64,000 nucleotides of DNA from Platynereis dumerilii. Taxonomy: Eukaryota; Annelida; Polychaeta; Phyllodocida; Nereididae. Each line of letters begins with the position of its first letter. The stretch's first letter is position 1. The translations under genes were made by a program, and so were the position numbers. Under the pieces are notes generated by a model. It saw only the letters and a list, made by a program, of their open reading frames with translations. It was not told the origin of the DNA and did not search any database. This document shows, piece by piece, positions 1 through 12,100 of this stretch. The stretch covers positions 186,001 to 250,000 of the forward strand of contig JAPTHN010000258.1 in NCBI GenBank assembly GCA_026936325.1, given 5' to 3'.

Positions 1-119
1 AATCTTTTCAATTCAGTGGAACCCTTAACATAATTAAGAACCTTTTTCCACTGTGGGTTCCTTATATATACCATCAAGAACCTCTTTGTTTTAAGAATGC
101 AGTATTACATGTACGGGTA

Positions 120-175
120 GGGGGACCTGGGGCACATTGGGACCAGGAAGGGGCAGGGGTTGCCTACTTCCTGAC
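120..175. mobile_element. Solitary G-rich MITE end (fragment)
   Basis: Directly after a TA dinucleotide the sequence runs gggggacctggggcacattg and then gggaccagg. This has the layout of the left ends of the G-rich MITEs at 2027, 15680 and 53888: TA, a G run, then a ggggcaca-like word. No matching inverted end was found downstream, so it is either a truncated relic or chance similarity. Family assignment is inference. Confidence 0.3.
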
Positions 176-1608
176 TAGGTCTATGTTACGGTGAAATCAT
201 CAAATCTTGTTCACATCCTAATGTTTCCATCCTTTGGGCGGCTGATTTCAGCCAGATGCAGAGGTTTGGAGAGAATTAATTTTCTACTGTTGTTTTAAAT
301 TCCAACTAAAAGACTCATTTATTCGACTATAGCTACAACTAGTTGATGCATTAAGCCCATTGAATAATTAATGGCCTATTAGACATCATCTAAATATAGA
401 TCTATAGAAATATCCTTTTCTGCATCTTTAATGCCAAGCTTAACACTCAAGACAGAAAATTAATCAGGTTTCTGGTTGACATCAATAATATGCACCTTTA
501 GACAGATAAATAGAAGTGACATGTTTTCATTCAATCATAGCATATATCTATCATGCTTGGTAGGCAATACTAAAGACCATAATTCATTGTTTCTTGCCTG
601 AAGAATAGCAGTAGAACGTGATTGAGAGGAATTTACACATGTAAAGCAGTGAAACCTAGTTAAGCCATCAAGATTCAAAGCACGTTTATTTCCTTATTGG
701 ATTAAGTTGCAATGATTGCATGACTAAGATGATAATGGAATGTTGTGAAAATGGAGGAGGCTAGTCATGACGGGAAAAGTTACGACAGACTGTCTGCTGT
801 AAAATCAGAAGTTGAACTAGGATTTCGTACAAAACCATGGTAAGAGAAAAGTAACTTAAACACTTCTGATAGGTTTGATTTTTTCAAAGTAGATAGCAAT
901 ATGCTTGAAATTAATTAATGATACTTCAACTTGGAAGGTCTGCCAAAAACATTTGTCGGAACTTTTGAGACACCACTCTTAATCTGAATTTTCATGTCGT
1001 AGTTCCAATCATCATGCATTTCTGTGGTAGCATGGTCCAAAGCAAAGAAAGTTCGTTAAGTATACTCGTTGAGACTCATTTAAGCCAGGAAGAGAGGACT
1101 TGCTTGTACCCTGAAGAAGAAGACTTTGATACACTGAATACAAATGACCATAAACTGTCACTCTTTTGGAAGTGTCGACTTTATTAATGGAGTCTAAATT
1201 ATTGTTAAATGAAGTAAAAGTTCATTAACCAAAGCAGCAATCAGAACCTCATTGTATGAGAAATATGCTTATTGGTGGTTTTCAGCCGCCTACTCAATGG
1301 CCAATGTGTTTTATTCGAAAAATTACAATCAACATAAGAGGCGCCTAATCGTTCTGAAACATGCTTTTCACTGGACACAAAAAATAACTTGTGACTTCAT
1401 TACATCCTCCTCTTGTAAAATACCCATGGTGATGCCATGCCTACAGGTGGCAATAGATTGAGCAATGACAGGAGTTTATTGAATACAAACTTGCTCCCTG
1501 CCTCCCAGCTAGCTGCTTTCATCATCCCACTCAAGGAATTTGCATACAGACAGGAAAGTAATGCAATTGCTTCAGCTCCTTGCTCACTAAATGCTCTGGC
1601 AGATACTT
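176..1608. other. No gene recognised
   Basis: This AT-rich stretch has only short open frames with no recognisable domain. One 30-codon frame (751-843) ends over a donor-like gtaagag and is treated among the rejected items. No clear repeat structure was seen. Confidence 0.5.
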
Positions 1609-1722
1609 ATGGATAGATATATAGATGGATAAATAGATGGAAACATTGCTTGAAAAATAATTATAGAATAGATAGATTGATTGACAGATGAATAGATTGA
1701 TAAATGGATGAATGTATAGTGA
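1609..1722. repeat. Degenerate GATA/GATG microsatellite
   Basis: Imperfect gatagata, gatggata and gattgatt tetranucleotides form a diverged simple repeat. The open frame on the minus strand here is repeat-derived. Confidence 0.7.
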
Positions 1723-2022
1723 TGGTAAACTAACAGTTTAACCAACTTCTTCCTGAGAGGTACACAATGTAAGCACAGCATTGTTAATTGGCAGAGGGCT
1801 TATCCGTTGTCATATAGAAATGTATACAGTAGAAATTATGTTGTCACAATGTGAACATGTTGACATTTCTTTCACAACATTGTCACAGCATTGCCACAAG
1901 GTCACTTGCATGTTAATTTTATATCTCGACGTTGCTGCACAACATTATGATAATGTCATTTCCACCATACAATTCTATGTGATTTGCACCAACATGGTGG
2001 TGTAGTCCCAATGTTGCTGCAG
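1723..2022. other. Short stretch rich in acaacattg-like words
   Basis: The words atgttgtcaca, acaacattgtca, acaacattatg and caatgttgctg recur in both orientations between about 1838 and 2015. This could be the remnant of another small inverted-repeat element abutting the MITE at 2027. No boundaries could be defined. Confidence 0.25.
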
Positions 2023-2026
2023 TGTA

Positions 2027-2981
2027 GGGCAGAGCGGGGCACAGTGAGACGGCAGGCACAGTGAGACAAAGACCGTAGCGTCTGTCTGGTGCTGTTTACA
2101 GATCAACCCTCTTTTGTGCAGTACAAAAAGTAAGTAAGTGAGAGACTGTCCTATATCCTTAATGCCTACACAGTACATCAAGAGTGGAATTTCAATATTT
2201 TGGTTTTTAGCCAGTAAAAGTAAATAATTTTGCTAAACTACTTTTTTTTATAATTCCCAAGAAAAATGGTATAATGCAAATCAATTGCCAGGGAATCAAA
2301 CCTATATTATTTGTCTTAGTTTAGTGAGATGATGAACCACAATACAGGCATCCGCACCGTATGATTAAAAAATTTTATAAAGAGAGCTGCATGGGGCACA
2401 GTGAGACAGTTTGAGGTGGAGCACAGTGAGACATCACAAAGTACACTCGAAATGACCTGAATGTAATGCATAGCTCACAATTCACTCTATTAAAAACAAA
2501 ATGGCTGCTATAAACTACTAATTTTAGTGAGTCATTCCAAAGGGAGGCATCAGAAAGAATTTTGATTCGTATGTAACAGGTGCGGCAGGTTAAATAAGTC
2601 GTGCATGTTTCCTGTGCGATGAAGTTTCGAAACATGCTCAAAAAGGGACCTAAAAAGTCACCTAGTCAGCTGCTTTTATGAGAGTACAGTAGTTTCTGTA
2701 GCAACAATTGATAGAACAATTCCACAGGTCCAGAGGATCGGCAGTTATGGAAGTAGATGCCCTGTCTCACTGTGCCCTTCCTGCTGTCTCACTGTGCTCC
2801 GCCCACAGGGCACAGTGAGACACTTAACGAGCATGGACATAACTCAAAATTTCTCCAACCTGTAAAAGATAGGAACCTGAAACTACTGGACGATATACCC
2901 AACATCATTATCTATAATGTGGACCTGATCTCATTAAACTCATTACTGCCAACATTTTTGAACACTTGAAAATAAAAAAAA
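2027..2981 (+). mobile_element. G-rich TA-flanked MITE, family 1, copy 1 (right TIR lost)
   Basis: This matches the intact copy at 53888-54868 along its length. The left end after TA carries ggggcacagtgagac at 2036-2050, and a second copy follows at once. Inside are two more direct copies near 2396 and 2417, inverted copies (gtctcactgtgcccc-like) near 2762 and 2785, and a direct one near 2809. The right end stops at the A-rich run near 2981, where copy 2 continues into its terminal inverted repeat, so this copy is 3'-truncated. It has no coding capacity. It is a non-autonomous DNA element whose transposase is not in the window. Confidence 0.8.
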
Positions 2982-3002
2982 GGGTCGCGTATAGAGCTGC
3001 AG

Positions 3003-3107
3003 CCACGAAATCTCATATTTGTATGCAAAATATGAAAATGGAACTTCGTGTGTAATCATGCTGATGATTTTTCATAATATACCCAATACTTTCAAAGCTA
3101 ATTTGAT
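3003..3107 (+). mobile_element. Fragment of the ttacag MITE family
   Basis: The words gaaaatggaacttcgtgtgt, aatcatgctgatgatttttc and ctttcaaagctaatttgat match inner parts of the MITEs at 22144 and 35829. The fragment stops exactly where another copy starts at 3108, which suggests nested or tandem insertion. Confidence 0.6.
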
Positions 3108-3398
3108 TTACAGCCAGGAAATTTGATATGCAAAAAGAATAGACCGCTGCACTGTGAAAATGGCACTTCGTGTGTCAATATACAGATGATTTGTCATGAT
3201 CATACCAATACTTGTTGGTGACAGGCAAACGAAAGGATTATGATTTTTGCTCTAAAATCAGTTATGACACATCAAATGGCCTTCTCTTGATCATGACTTC
3301 TCAAACGGCCTAAATTTCAATGTTGAATGTAGAGAAGATAACACTTCATCAGCTATCATGAGTCACAAAGTGCCATTCCAACAGTGCAACAGTCCAGT
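3108..3398 (+). mobile_element. ttacag MITE copy, right end truncated
   Basis: It begins ttacagccaggaaatttgat, the terminal inverted repeat seen whole at 35829-36168. It continues with ctgcactgtgaaaatggcac, the ttggtgacaggcaaacgaaa block and a cttcatcagctatcatgagt block shared with the copies at 22144 and 63758. The right TIR breaks off after caacagtccag. It is non-coding. Confidence 0.75.
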
Positions 3399-4317
3399 CA
3401 CGACTGAGACATATTCAATACCATGTCCACACACTAAAGCAAGCAGTGGGATATGTTCTTTTATTGTGTTGTAACAGGTATTTTCAAATTTGCAGCTTCT
3501 GAGAAGATCAAACTTGTATATTCCATTCAAAAGAAATTGTATAGGTATCATCACAAACATATATATCATTCTTTCATCAATATTATGTGATATCTACCCC
3601 GTATATGCATGGTAGCCTAAGTCACAACTATAGTTCACACCTAGATTAGATCCATATAGTGCTTCATGAAAAGCATAAGAGCATCCGCAAATAAAACGTA
3701 AGAGGACGCGCACACAGACTGTGGACTGTCAACTCTATGACAATGTGAACTAACAGCATAAGATAACCTGCCAGTCTCTGTCATTCCCTATGTAAGCTGA
3801 TAAATCTGTCTAAAGAAAAGCTGAAAGCTGCCTCAAGCAGCCATATGGAGCGTTTCCTTCTCAGGAGGTTGTAGCAACAGATTTGATAATGGGTTCTGAG
3901 GTTCTTACAGAATTAGCTTACGTGTACTGTATGGAATATACATGTATGCTTTTGTAACAGCCTTTTTATAAGAAAGTTTGAAATTAGACTGCAGCAAAAA
4001 CTGCAGATGCATCCTTGAAATATGGCCATATCATGATGAAAAGCAGACATGCTCATGACATTGAACACATCTTCTTGAATGTTTAATTAACAACATATAT
4101 GTGAATTGTGGAACTTCGGCAACTCTCTTCGCAATGAAGCTATTGAGTCTCGTGTTCTTCTCCGTACATTGCACCCAATTTGATTCTGTGTTAGTTAAAA
4201 AATTCTTATATTTGTATATTTATTATATTTAATCTCCGTTATTTTCCAGTAGCACAGCATAATTCCTGATATATCACACACTTAAGTATTAAATTTTGTT
4301 TGTGTAGGGGGTCTTCC
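3399..4317. other. No gene recognised
   Basis: No credible coding frame, RNA gene or structured repeat was seen in this AT-rich stretch. Confidence 0.5.
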
Positions 4318-4584
4318 CGCAGCAAAAGCAAAGGCAAAATGCTGTTTGAGGTACCTGCCACGCAAAATCAAAACAAGTTTGAGGACAGAGCCTTTTCCTA
4401 TTCAGCACCGATACTGTGGAATGGCTAACCTGAAAATGTGCGAAAATCAAAAACACTGGATAACTTTAAGAAAAGATTGAAAACATATCTTTTTGCTAAA
4501 TTCTATATGGAGATATTAGCTAATCTAGCCAAGCAACATTGAGCGGTTTACTGGAATTGGCACTACACAAGTAAATAATAATAA
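4318..4584 (+). pseudogene. CR1/L2-type LINE 3' fragment (RT C-terminus plus tail)
   Basis: The plus strand reads SKSKGKML, then NKFEDRAFSYSAPILWNG, an in-frame stop, then KTLDNFKKRLKTYLF. This aligns with the last ~70 residues of the LINE polyprotein at 43848-46949, which has RAFSNAAPKLWNQLPEEV and RNLKTYLF. After the coding part, gagcggtttactgga and aataataataa match that LINE's 3' UTR and ATT-type tail. The rest is missing, as expected for a 5'-truncated LINE insertion. It is related to, but clearly diverged from, the long copy in this window. Confidence 0.8.
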
Positions 4585-4621
4585 CTAGTATACTAAATTG
4601 CACAGCAATTTAAAGGAAGAA

Positions 4622-4720
4622 CTTCCCTTCCCTTCAAATCCCTTCCCTTCAAATTCCTTCCCTTCCCTTCCAATCCTATCTCTCCCTTTCTCTTCCAGTT
4701 CCTTGCATTCCTTTGCCTTC
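4622..4720. repeat. (CCTTC)n-like pyrimidine-rich microsatellite
   Basis: Repeated cttccctt and ttcccttcaaat units give strand-asymmetric low-complexity sequence. Open frames on both strands here are by-products of the repeat. Confidence 0.75.
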
Positions 4721-5105
4721 CAGAACTTATCATGTTTTAATTGGGCAATGACTATCATTGCTGCGACTTTGAAATGCTGGGCATAGTCCATGGAAATACA
4801 ACAACAGCCATACATATGTACTTAGTGATATATCGCTTGGCATGGAGCGAGACCTTTAGTGGCCAGAGGTACCATCCTGAAAGCAATACACTTTCATGAA
4901 ACCCTAACCCTAACGAGTTCCTAGAGGCAAACCATAAAAGCTAGGAAAAGGTGCTTTCATATATAAATAGGGCAAACAGTCAGCACCATGTCACATCAGT
5001 TTTAATTGACTTGAAGCATAAATGGAAGAGTTATTATTGAAAACACCAAAAAATTCATGTAAAATTGGCTTTTGCTCTGACAAGCATGGTTACATTAAAT
5101 TAAAT
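4721..5105. other. No gene recognised
   Basis: Nothing coding is recognisable. Two telomere-like cctaac units near 4902-4914 are too few to mean anything. Confidence 0.5.
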
Positions 5106-5480
5106 GAAGACCATGATTTTACACATCCTTTGACGTTTTTTTTGGTGAAATTGTAGTTATTAGGAAACAAGTTATTGGCATTTGAATTTTGAAATTGAAA
5201 AAAATTCTCTAGGAAAAAGTATTTGATGGAGGTAAATTTCCTCTGGCCACATTATAGGGGTCTAGGCCGGGTATGACCAAAAAATATTCATGAAGATCAT
5301 GATTTTACACATCCTTTAACGTTTTTTTTGGTGAAATTGTAGTTATTAGGAAACAAGTTATTGGCATTTGAATTTTGAAATTGAAAAAAATTCTCTAGGA
5401 AAAAGTATTTAATGGAGGTAAATTTCCTTTGGCCACATTATAGGGGTCTAGGCCGGGTATGACCAAAAAAATATTCATGA
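5106..5480 (+). repeat. Two tandem copies of a 187-bp unit
   Basis: The unit starting gaagaccatgattttacaca at 5106 is repeated from 5293 as gaagatcatgattttacaca. Both copies run through aacaagttattggcatttga to ggtctaggccgggtatgacc. Only a few substitutions separate them, so the duplication is recent. A third partial start (gaagatccatgaagatc) follows at about 5479. Confidence 0.9.
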
Positions 5481-6200
5481 AGATCCATGAAGATCTTCAT
5501 AGGTTTTTGTAGCCTAGAGAGTTTTGATCGGGTCAAAAAGTGACATATAATTTTCACTGTTAAGCGAAATTTTCCCTTGGGCATCCAAGGGGATAATGCT
5601 ATATACCATTGTAAAGCTGACATTCTGAGGTTCCCAAAAATGGTTTTGTTTTTCTTCTTAGTGTAATATTAAGGGAGTTACAGCCCTTCAAAAGTTGCAC
5701 TTTTGAGGCCTTGTGGCACCAAAAGTATTGGACCTGGGGTCCCATACTTTTGCATAGACAGTGTACCCAAGTAGTACTACTCATTCCCTGAATATCATGA
5801 AAATCTGTTAATTGCATCATGGTTTTTCATGACATGACCCCTGGAAATTTCGTTTTGCCTTGATTTCGAACTTTTTTATCTGAAGACCTATCAAGCCATT
5901 TATCACTAGGCTCCTTTCTGCACTGCACAATTGTTTGTAGTATATGAGAAAAAAATTTTAGGCCACACAAACCAACAGTTTTCTCAAAACCGGAAGCAGA
6001 AATTTTTCATAGAAAATTGCTGTAATTCCCATGTCGTGCGTAATTCCCATGCGTAATTCCCACCACTGGAGAAGTTCCATGAAATCCCTATACAATTGTA
6101 CTTTCATGGAGATACATTGCAAAGTTTTTGAGTAATGCATCATTTTAGAAATGGCCGAAAGTGGTCAGAAAAATAATAAGAAGAATACGTACAATATCAA
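5481..6200. other. No gene recognised; may belong to the element ending at 6245
   Basis: Only short frames are present. The segment lies between the 187-bp tandem units and a terminal hairpin with an ATT tail. The whole 5106-6245 block might be one repeat element, but there is no second copy here to prove it. Confidence 0.35.
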
Positions 6201-6245
6201 TAAGAACTTCCCTACGGGAAGTTCTTAATAATATTATTATTATTA
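6201..6245 (+). repeat. Perfect 12-bp hairpin followed by an ATT-rich tail
   Basis: taagaacttccc, loop tac, then gggaagttctta form a perfect 12-bp stem at 6201-6227. It is followed at once by ataatattattattatta. A hairpin next to a simple-repeat tail looks like the 3' terminus of a retroelement, but no coding part is visible upstream. Confidence 0.6.
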
Positions 6246-6472
6246 CATGAAGGAGGCACAAGCGAAGGTGTATGCTTCATATAGACCAATTTTATAGCCT
6301 ACTGATCTGTGCATAACTTCATGATGGGACTTAGCATTAGAATTTGTCAAATCTTGTAAAACTGAAGGGATTCAAGTGGTGAACAATTTTATGTAACTTC
6401 TTTTGGTGGAGAAATGCATGTTTTTCAATGCAATTCAACTCTATCTCAGTAACTATTATATATATAAGACAT

Positions 6473-6781
6473 CAGGGGCGGACTGGCGGCATTTCGGGGC
6501 TGTGGCAAAATAAGTCAACGGGCCCCTGCGAATCTACCAGTGGCGCTATTTCCAATTAATAAATAAAAATTCTACAGGTCTAATATGGCAAATTGTTAAT
6601 ATTTTCCATATGAGAGGAGGCTGTGCTTTTCACTTTGTGTATTTTCGACAGATAATCATTAACTTGACAGCAAAATGTTACTCTCTTCTTAAAAATGTTA
6701 TATTTTGACATCTTGTGGGCCCCCCAGAGTGAATGGGCCTGTGGCACTTGCCACTTTGCCACATAGGCCAGTCCGCCCCTG
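6473..6781. mobile_element. hAT-type MITE with perfect 8-bp target duplication
   Basis: The 309-bp element starts caggggcggactggc and ends with its exact inverse gccagtccgcccctg. It is flanked by taagacat at 6465-6472 and again at 6782-6789. Eight-bp duplications and CAGGGGCG-type termini are typical of hAT elements. There is no transposase, so it is non-autonomous. The perfect duplication argues for a fairly recent insertion. Confidence 0.93.
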
Positions 6782-6891
6782 TAAGACATAATGTCATGAA
6801 ATTTTCAGGAATGTGGCACAAGAATGTACTTAAAACAATACTTTATCATGAAGTTGTCACATACTGCCATTCGCAAGTTTTGAGACCTGTA

Positions 6892-7783
6892 GAGTAGTTC
6901 GGGGCATGCGGCCCCCCTTAACTTCGAGGTGCGATTTGACCTACTTTTTATGGGCGATTATTTTAATGCTTATGCTGTCAGGAAGGGATCACTTGACTCT
7001 ACTAATAACTAGAGAAACAAATGTCTACCAATTTTAATAAAGGAGTTACGGCCATTTTTGTAAAAAAATTAAAATTGCCTTCTTACCCCACCCATCGGGC
7101 AAGAAGCCCCCCTATTATAATCCTATGGCAATTTTTCTTGCGAGCGCATTCAGCCTAAAAGTTATTTCTTAGGGTTCTTCTATCCTTTTTAAGGCATTCT
7201 ATTCACTTTTTCTGAATTTCAAAATTTTTCTGTTCATACTTTTATTTTTTAATATTTTTTGCCCTGTTTCAATTTTGGACCCAATTTTTTTCTATTTTAA
7301 TTAGCTATGCTATCAAGTTTAAATGTAAAGTACACATTATTAATGGTTCCTGAAGCGGCTTCGACCCCCCAGTGAAGGGGGCTTCATGCCCCATATCATG
7401 TGGGGCCTCTCGCCCCAAACCCACATATTTTAATTTGACCTCTATATTTTGAACTAAAAGGCAAAAAACATGATCCAAATCATATTGATGTGATAGTCAT
7501 AAAATGAAGCAATGCAGATATCCATTATACTTTTAAAAATTTTCAAAGTTATTTCTGACATCCCCTTTCAAAGAATTAGTCAAAGTTACAAAAAACATGC
7601 ACATTTTTTTCTTTCTTTAATTTCTACTATAGTTTGGTGCTGTTTGCCCTGAAAATTTGTGACGTCACCTAAAACGCCCCTAGCTTCAATCCTATCAATA
7701 GATAAACGCACCAAAAATGTAAGTTTGGATATAAGCCTGGGGGGGCCTCTCACCTAACCCGGGCTTCTTGCCCCGACCTACTC
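6892..7783. mobile_element. G-rich TA-flanked MITE, family 4
   Basis: The ends are gagtagttcggggca after TA (6890-6891) and tgccccgacctactc before TA (7784-7785), a TIR with one mismatch. Words of the type ggggcatgaagccccc recur inside: at 6901-6917, 7096-7112, a paired block at 7375-7417, and 7741-7778. The 892-bp size and layout match families 1-3 even though the word itself differs. No coding frame is present. Confidence 0.8.
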
Positions 7784-7785
7784 TA

Positions 7786-9181
7786 CTATAACTATGCTGT
7801 GTGGCTTAAAAAAAAAATTTTTTTACAATGTATGTCTTTTTGAATGTCAATATGTTGCTGAAGTTTATTTGCTACAGGCCAGCATATCTATAGATCAAAT
7901 GCACATTTCTGTATTAATTTCCTTTCTGTATTTCTTATAAAGTCGACTTACATTTTCAACAACAAACTGCATGGAAACTGCAATCCTGCATTCTCCAACT
8001 TTCAAGGCTATGAGTAAATTAATCTTTTCATGTTGCATTAAAAAAAACCTTTTGTGCATGACATTGCAGGTTTCACAGATTCTAAAAATGGAGTTTCACC
8101 TTTTTGAATGGGAATTTTTAGATCCGCAGCTAAAATAGCATAGTTGAGATGCTGGATCAGCATTGTGTTTGTCTTTTAATAATTATGTCTAATGCGTCAA
8201 TTTAATTAGTGACTCGCATTTATGGAGCTAGACATTGTTCAATTGAAACGATCTTGCTCGAAATAAAAGGCTCGATTGCATGATGTCTCATTATCAAAAA
8301 AATATATTTTAGACATTTATATTTATGTAACCGGCAATCATCAATCTACATAGGCTATAAACTAATTGTGATGCCATTTTCTAATAAATGATTATATTGT
8401 TATAATGGCCACATACAAAGGAATGCACAATCGTAACAATTCGAAGGCTATGTCTAATTGACATGGAGCTACATTTCATACTGTGCATCACCAATGTTGA
8501 TTTTATTTCAATGGTTGTGTTATCATAACTGCAATGTCCAACACAAGGTACTGGATGTGGTAAACAAAACATGGCCAAACAAAACATTTGAAACAGGCAT
8601 TTGGCTGGTGCTGTGTCTGTAATTTGCTTGTGTTAATGACATACATCAATTTGTTTCTTTAATGAGCCGCCTGTAATGATGGTGACTAGACTCAACAAAG
8701 CCTATACCCAAACGGAAAAAGTCTGAAAAACCCCACAGTAGCACTCACCCTGCTCACCAGTTGCTGTCGTCTGTAGTAAAATACGAAGGTGCACGATAAA
8801 CATGTAATTTAAATGGTAGGTTGTGATTTTCTATGTAGGCCTACCGATTAAAATCATAGACACAACAAACAGAACGCATTAAAGGATTGAAATATGAATT
8901 GATTATCTGTGAGTGATGTCATATAATAGTGTGAATTTATCACAAAAAATGAGAAGCAAAGCACTTAACATCTCAAGAAAATGTGGTCAGTGAGGTCAGG
9001 GTGTCTCAACTTCATAGATCTTTGCGGATTGGCGGTCCACTGGAAAAATTCATTTTCTTATTTTCAATTTGAAAACTCGCTTTGCCACATCATCGACAGT
9101 TTTCTGTTGGTCTCCTAATCTTCTTATTTGATCAAGTACCTAAAGTCATTTAATTAGTTTGTTTATTGCCACCTATGCTGC
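7786..9181. other. No gene recognised
   Basis: AT-rich non-coding sequence without credible frames. No paralogous segment was seen elsewhere in the window. Confidence 0.5.
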
Positions 9182-9185
9182 TAGA

Positions 9186-12100
9186 CACTGTGTACCGTTT
9201 GCTCTATGCGAAGCGACCCAGTTAAGGCTCGGGTTTGGCTTCAGTCAACGCTTTAGACAGTTTAACAGATGTTTTTTGTGCCTTAAGTGAAACTACATCT
9301 TTCAGGCAAATTCAATCAAATGTTAATATAGCCAGTATGCTAGATTATATTCTCACCTATATAGTGCATATTTTTATATATCAAAATATTTTTTGTTGTC
9401 AAAGATTACGTGATTCTAATAAGAGGGACTTTGGAACAACTGGACTATTTTGTGCGTTTTTGGATAAAATTGGGTACTTATACTATGTTTGAGACTGAAA
9501 TATTCTCCAATGTGCTTCACTATGCTGGTATGAATATATTTGTAATGTATCCGGAAGCTTGCTATGAAAAAATTCTACTGAAACATAGTTTTTTAGTTTA
9601 TGTTTGGCTTAGAACTTACAGGTTTGGCTTTTTTGAACGCTGGTCTTGTAAATATGTAGGGGTTTCATACTTATAATTTTTTGGTTTGGCGTGCCAATAT
9701 AACTGACCTCTTTTGTTGCATTTAGCAATATGTACAAAAGCAGAAAAGCTAGATGCGGCCAACATTTTCAATCATGGGCAGGATGGATGGACATGAAAGA
9801 GGAAAAGCCCGTGGAAATGCAGCTGAACATCAGTGCAGAGTTTGTGGACTAAAATTTTACACAAAGACAGCAAGTACAACATAAATTTTCACGAAACGGA
9901 ATTTGTCAGTTTTTTCCTGTACCTCAAAATAAAATCTGTATGTATGGTACAGTCAATCTTTTTACCCTTACCAATTAACATAGTTTCCACCACATAACTT
10001 TGGGTATAGGCTACGGTTTATCATGTAAAATTTGGAAATCATACAGTCATCGCTGTATCAATTCTCATTTGAAACATGTATTACTATACCTTAGGATGAT
10101 TACAATAACACAATTAATCCCTGTACCATAATTTCAGCACAAATACCACCGAATGAATAAATTTATTAATGCCAATGAGCATTAAATATCACTAATCATC
10201 ATCTTCAATTATATGTAGTAAGTCCGCTGATTCTATGTAACATTAAACATGCATTTACAGATCATAAACTGATAGATTTAAATTGCATGCACTTCCAATC
10301 AACAGAATTGCTTGTTTTCCATAATTTTAGTGAGTTTAGTTGATTGTGAAGCCTTAAACTACTTAAGGAGAGCCCTGCATTTCTTGATTTGTACACAATA
10401 ACAATACTTTTTCACAGCATGAAAAGCTCTATGTTTACATTTTCGAAAGAATTCATCTTCATATATTGAGCTTCGAATGACAGTTAAGTAAAATTGGTTG
10501 TATGGATAGGTTTAATATTACTCTTATCTTTCTTTTGGACAGCATTTTATTCGGGCGACATACAGGCTTTATAACTAACTGCGATTATACAGCTGCATGT
10601 AATTTCACAAGCGATAAGTATCACAAAATACAGCATGTATTATCATATTTTATCAAAATTTTCAAGACATGCCTGCTGCAGTATTGACATTAGTTATCAA
10701 ACAAATGTAAAAGATCATTCAAATTTCACAACTGCATTAAGATCATTCAAATTCCACAAGTGCATTAAAGTTGCCCTGAATGATAGAACCCTTCGCTGAA
10801 TATTGGCGGTTTCATATGTAGTATAATATAAACTTATGACGAAAAATATTTTTGACTAATTTGCTTAAGTATCTCTTTGATAACATAAATTATTTAGTTA
10901 TTTTATGTAAATTTTCAAGATAGTTTCTCCATCCTCCAGCACAGCCATTGTTGATGACGTCACAATGGCCATTGTTATAATATATAGCTATGAGTTAACT
11001 AATTCTAACAATGGTGATGACGTCACAAAGTTGATTGCACTCAAGCCTAGCATTTCTTCCGTGCGTACCCGAAATAAAATCTAGGGTCATTTAGGATATG
11101 TTGGGGCTTAATTCATCAAGAAAAATTAATTCCAGAGCAAAGAAAATTTACATGCTAAGCTGTATAAGCATAATACGCCAGAAAATGTGAAAATTGGAAA
11201 AAGTTTTGGTGGAAGTCTGACCTATCATTCAGAGCAACTTTAATCACCATAAGTGAGAAAATCATCCCTCGCAAGGCACATAAGAGAGAAGCATGACCCG
11301 CAAGAACATCTGTGCGAAGTGTGTGCTCCAAGTTCTCAAGCCAGCGCCTTCTGACATTTCATTCAAGAAGGCCCATAGAAAGATGCAGTTGGAGTTTCAA
11401 GCCTCACTGAGTTCCATTTTCCTGCCCACTTTGAAACTTTGAAACTGAGTTAAACAACCAATAATGACAACAATACCAGCCGACACGCTGTACAGGAAAA
11501 AACTGACAAATTCTGTTTTGTGCACATATTTGTTATACTTGCTGTCTTCATGAAAAATTTTAATCCACAAACTCTGCACTCATGTTCAGCTGCATTTCCA
11601 TGGGCTTCTCCTCTTTCATGTCCATCCATCCTGCCCATGATTAAAAATGTTGGCCGCATCTATATATTCTGCACCATACATCATATGTATTACAGCCGAG
11701 TCATGTGACCACATGCTCACCATTGACAGACTTTAATTGGGTCTGACACCTTCTGTTCATTTCATGTTGATTTTTCACCTTTTTATCCAAATACCAACAA
11801 CTTGCACTGCCTTCTCGATATGTTTCTATTACAGTTTGTTCTTCCATTCAGCTCTCTTTCCCACTGTGGTTGCCATCCCATAATAGTCTTACATTTGTTT
11901 ACTATCCTACTGCAGACAAATTCCAGCCTCATGCACATGGCTATATTGCCATCTTGGGTCAATCGAAGCACATAGCCTTAATAATCAGACTATAGACAAG
12001 TTGCTTATCATTTTCAATTGTATATATATCTATCAAAACTATATCAATTGCTCTTTACGTTTTATACGCAGTCCACATTCACAATTCCCTCTCAACTCTC

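Noticed and set aside
751-843. Small open frame starting MEEASHDGKSYDRL, ending over a gtaagag donor-like site
   Set aside because: There is no acceptor, promoter or homology, and its phase does not fit the exon at 13270 directly. It might be a first exon, but support is too thin.
4598-4815. Overlapping frames rich in Pro/Ser/Phe and Glu/Gly/Lys
   Set aside because: They are translations of a CCTTC-type microsatellite on both strands.
4902-4914. Telomere-like ccctaaccctaac
   Set aside because: Two units are expected by chance and do not indicate an internal telomere array.
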